In this document: positions 61,772 through 64,000 of the stretch, in pieces
How the letters are laid out: the number at the start of each line of letters is the position of its first letter
How positions within the stretch are numbered: position 1 is the stretch's first letter
The notes under the pieces: generated by a model
What the model was told of the DNA's origin: nothing
What the model saw: the letters and a program-made list of their open reading frames with translations, nothing else
Database searches by the model: none
Source of the DNA: Porphyrobacter sp. AAP60
Lineage (GTDB): Bacteria; Pseudomonadota; Alphaproteobacteria; Sphingomonadales; Sphingomonadaceae
DNA length: 64,000 nucleotides
Assembly (NCBI RefSeq): GCF_001296025.1
Contig: NZ_LJHV01000023.1
Span: 228,681-292,680, forward strand
Direction: 5' to 3'
Made by a program: the position numbers and the translations under genes

Positions 61772-62370
61772 TGCATCCCAACCCGCTGTTCCATAACGAA
61801 AGTCGCGAGCGGTGCGAAAGCCTGATCGACACGGTGGGCTTCGGCATGGTGTTCGCCGCCACACCCGCCGGGCCGAAGGTTGCGCACACGCCGCTGCTGC
61901 CGAACGGTGATGGAAAGGTGCAATTCCACCTCGCCCGCAGCAATCCGCTGGCCCGCCATCTGGACGGCAGGGCCGCGCTGATCGTGGTCAACGGGCCTGA
62001 CGCTTACGTCTCCCCACGCTGGTATGCCAACCGCGGTACCGTGCCGACATGGAATTATGTGACGCTGGAGCTTGAAGGCCGGGTGCGGCAGATGGATGAC
62101 GCGGAGCTGGAAGCTTTCCTGCACGCTGCCATCACAAAGCACGAGACCCGCCTTGAAGGCGCGGCATGGCAGGCGGAAGAATCCTCAGACACAGTCTGGT
62201 CGGGCCTGTTTCGCGGCATAATCGGCTTTGAAATGGAAGTGCAGGCGCAGCGCCCCACCTTCAAGCTTTCGCAGAACAAATCGCCCGAAGAACGCGGCGC
62301 TATTGCCAGCGGGCTTGAGGCGGCAGGGGCCGGCGCGCTGGCGGAGATGATGCGGAGCGTTTCTGCATGA
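61771..62370 (+). CDS. PaiB-like FMN-binding split-barrel protein
   Basis: A 199-residue protein of the PaiB/FMN-binding transcriptional-regulator family (FMN-binding split barrel). MHPNPLFH at the start, YVSPRWYANRGTVPTWNY and the C-terminal PTFKLSQNKSPEERG are family hallmarks. PaiB was described as a negative regulator of sporulation and protease genes in Bacillus; the role here is unknown. Overlaps its neighbours by one and four bases. Confidence 0.9.
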   Translation: MHPNPLFHNESRERCESLIDTVGFGMVFAATPAGPKVAHTPLLPNGDGKVQFHLARSNPLARHLDGRAALIVVNGPDAYVSPRWYANRGTVPTWNYVTLELEGRVRQMDDAELEAFLHAAITKHETRLEGAAWQAEESSDTVWSGLFRGIIGFEMEVQAQRPTFKLSQNKSPEERGAIASGLEAAGAGALAEMMRSVSA

Positions 62371-63026
62371 GGCTGGCTGTATTTGATTGCGATGGCACGC
62401 TGGTGGACGGGCAGGCCGATGTCTGCTGGGCGATGGAGCGCGCCTTCACCCGCGCCGGGCTAGCTGCGCCGGACACGTCGGCGGTGCGGCGGATCGTCGG
62501 CCTCAGCCTACCCGCAGCGGTGCGCGCCCTCGCTCCCGATCTGGCCGATGACCAGAACGCGGCGGTGACCGAATTCTACCGTTCCAGTTTCCGCGCGCGG
62601 CGCGAGGAAGGCTTGCTGGACGAGCCGCTGTATGATGGCATCGCCAATCTGCTCCAAACCCTGCGCGACAGGGGCTGGAGCCTTGCGGTGGCCACCGGCA
62701 AATCGGATCGCGGGCTGGCTGCCTGCCTTGCCACCCACGGCATCGCCGATCTGTTCGTGTCGCTCCAGACCGCCGATCGCCACCCCTCCAAACCGCATCC
62801 CGCAATGCTGGAAGCCGCCTTGTTCGAAGCGGGCGCGCAGGCTGCGCAAGCGGTGATGATCGGCGATACCAGCTTCGATATGCTGATGGCCCGCAGCGCG
62901 CGCGTCCCTGCCATCGGGGTCAGCTGGGGCTATCACACGCCGGAAGAACTGCTTTCCAGCGGCGCGATCCGCGTGGCGGACAGCGCCGCCATGCTGGCCG
63001 CCGCGATGGAGGAAGCGCTGCCATGA
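62367..63026 (+). CDS. HAD-IA family hydrolase (phosphoglycolate phosphatase-like)
   Basis: A 219-residue HAD phosphatase. Motif I is VFDCDGTLVDG (nucleophile Asp8, acid Asp10), motif II ATGKSDRG, and motifs III/IV SKPHPAMLEAAL and MIGDTSFDMLMA. The cap region matches Gph-like enzymes. Substrate uncertain. Overlaps the flanking genes by four bases each. Confidence 0.9.
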   Translation: MRLAVFDCDGTLVDGQADVCWAMERAFTRAGLAAPDTSAVRRIVGLSLPAAVRALAPDLADDQNAAVTEFYRSSFRARREEGLLDEPLYDGIANLLQTLRDRGWSLAVATGKSDRGLAACLATHGIADLFVSLQTADRHPSKPHPAMLEAALFEAGAQAAQAVMIGDTSFDMLMARSARVPAIGVSWGYHTPEELLSSGAIRVADSAAMLAAAMEEALP

Positions 63027-63268
63027 GCCGGTCTCCCCGCGAAATGGCCGAGGCGCAGGCGCGTGGCCGCTACATCATCCTCAACGCTGTGCGGTTCAGC
63101 GGGCTGGCGCTGATGATGTTCGGCATTGCCGCCACCCGCAATGTCCTGCCGTTCCAACTGCCATGGGCGGTGGGTGCTGTGCTGGCGGTGGCGGGCTTGC
63201 TCGAATTCTTTTTCCTGCCGCGCTTCATCGCCCGCTGGTGGAAAGCCGGAGACGGCGCAGGCCGATGA
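63023..63268 (+). CDS. Small two-span membrane protein, unknown function
   Basis: An 81-residue protein with two membrane helices (about residues 22-40, NAVRFSGLALMMFGIAAT; and 47-67, PWAVGAVLAVAGLLEFFFLP) and polar ends. No family name is recalled. ATGA overlaps on both sides (with the HAD and ATP12 genes) show that it belongs to the operon. Confidence 0.75.
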   Translation: MSRSPREMAEAQARGRYIILNAVRFSGLALMMFGIAATRNVLPFQLPWAVGAVLAVAGLLEFFFLPRFIARWWKAGDGAGR

Positions 63269-63969
63269 TCCGCAGGTTCTACAATGATGTTGCGCTGGCT
63301 GCGCAGCCAGAGGGCTATCAGGTGATGCTGGATTCGCGCGGTCTGAAGACCGTGGGCGGCGCACCGCAGATCGTACCGACGCAGGCCCTTGGCGAGGCGC
63401 TGGCGGCGGAATGGCGCAAGCAGGGCGAAAAGATCGATCCGGCCAGCCTGCCGCTGCGCGATATGGCCGATTACGCGATCGACATCGTCGCGCCCGATCC
63501 TGCCGCTGTGGCGCAGGGTTTGGTTGCTTATGCCGAAACCGATACGCTGTGTTACCGCGCCGATCCTGACGAGCCGTTCTACGCCCGCCAGATCGAAGTA
63601 TGGGAACCGCTGCTGAGCGCATTCGAGGCGGCGCATGGCATCGCGCTGGTGCGGGTCAGCGGCGTGCTGCACCGCCCGCAGCCGCCGAAAGTGCTGGCGA
63701 TACTGCGGGATCGCCTGCTGGCGCTCGATCCCTTTGCACTGGCCGGAGCCGAGGTAATGACCAAACTCGCCGCGTCGCTCGTCACCGCGCTGGCCGCGCT
63801 TGATGCACGCGGGGAGGAAGAGCCGCTCGCCCTGTGGCAGGCGGCGTGTCTTGAGGAAGAATGGCAGGCCGATCTGTGGGGCCGCGATTGGGAGGCCGAG
63901 GAACGCCGCGCAAAGCGCGAAGCCGATTTCCTCCGCGCCTGTGCCTTCGTTCGGCTTGCGCGGGGTTAA
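63265..63969 (+). CDS. ATP12-family F1-ATPase assembly chaperone
   Basis: A 234-residue protein matching the alphaproteobacterial/mitochondrial ATP12 chaperone that assembles the F1 alpha subunit: RRFYNDVALA at the start, LPLRDMADYAIDIV, DTLCYRADPDEPFYARQIEVWEPLL and the C-terminal LWGRDWEAEERRAKREADF. The ATG at 63265 overlaps the previous stop. The 31 bases that follow to the window end show nothing. Confidence 0.93.
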   Translation: MIRRFYNDVALAAQPEGYQVMLDSRGLKTVGGAPQIVPTQALGEALAAEWRKQGEKIDPASLPLRDMADYAIDIVAPDPAAVAQGLVAYAETDTLCYRADPDEPFYARQIEVWEPLLSAFEAAHGIALVRVSGVLHRPQPPKVLAILRDRLLALDPFALAGAEVMTKLAASLVTALAALDARGEEEPLALWQAACLEEEWQADLWGRDWEAEERRAKREADFLRACAFVRLARG

Positions 63970-64000
63970 CCCCCCGCGACCCAATCCGCCACTTCGCCCG

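Overview
The window carries most of a photosynthesis gene cluster (PGC) from an aerobic anoxygenic phototroph, followed by an alpha-glucan utilisation island and housekeeping genes. The aerobic cyclase AcsF, a reaction centre without the PufC tetraheme cytochrome, ALA synthase (HemA), PpsR/AerR regulators, the gene order and the high G+C content all point to an alphaproteobacterium of the Sphingomonadales, most likely Erythrobacteraceae (Erythrobacter/Porphyrobacter-like). This placement is an inference from gene content, not from a marker-gene tree.

Region 1 (1-25.8 kb), the PGC. The 3' end of bchZ leads into pufB-A-L-M on the + strand, with mRNA hairpins and a strong terminator. On the - strand are bchG, orf428 (PucC family), bchP, tspO and a small membrane protein, preceded by aerR and ppsR. 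On the + strand bchF-N-B-H-L-M-lhaA-puhA-B-C-orf-acsF-puhE-hemA forms one tightly overlapping run. Together these make bacteriochlorophyll a, attach its phytyl tail, and assemble LH1 and the reaction centre. PpsR (repressor) and AerR (B12-binding antirepressor) lie in the middle; PpsR-type palindromes are visible at bchG and bchF.

Region 2 (25.8-42.9 kb), an alpha-glucan island. It holds a GH97 alpha-glucosidase, two GH13 amylases, a GH13 alpha-glucosidase, a sugar:cation symporter, a LacI regulator, a TonB-dependent receptor, two flavin-dependent halogenase-family proteins and a DUF6445 (2-oxoglutarate oxygenase-like) protein. Embedded in it, between two convergent genes, is a perfect ParB-binding parS sequence (37262-37277) beside an 11-bp-period repeat array. 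A related 10-11-bp-period array lies between ppsR and bchG.

Region 3 (42.9-64 kb). A lipoprotein cytochrome c, DUF1499 protein, CDP-alcohol phosphatidyltransferase, nucleoside transporter, DoxX, a VTT-domain/disulfide-oxidoreductase fusion and a SelD-N-like flavoprotein come first. Next is a three-gene export operon whose ABC protein has lost every ATPase motif (pseudo-ABC + HlyD + TolC), the strongest candidate for an undescribed system here. Then follow trmL, gatB, a previously hidden 52-residue membrane ORF, gatA, gatC, an FKBP isomerase, rpsU, and a fully overlapping + strand operon crcB-rlu-paiB-gph-orf-atp12. No tRNA, rRNA, CRISPR, prophage or insertion sequence was recognised.
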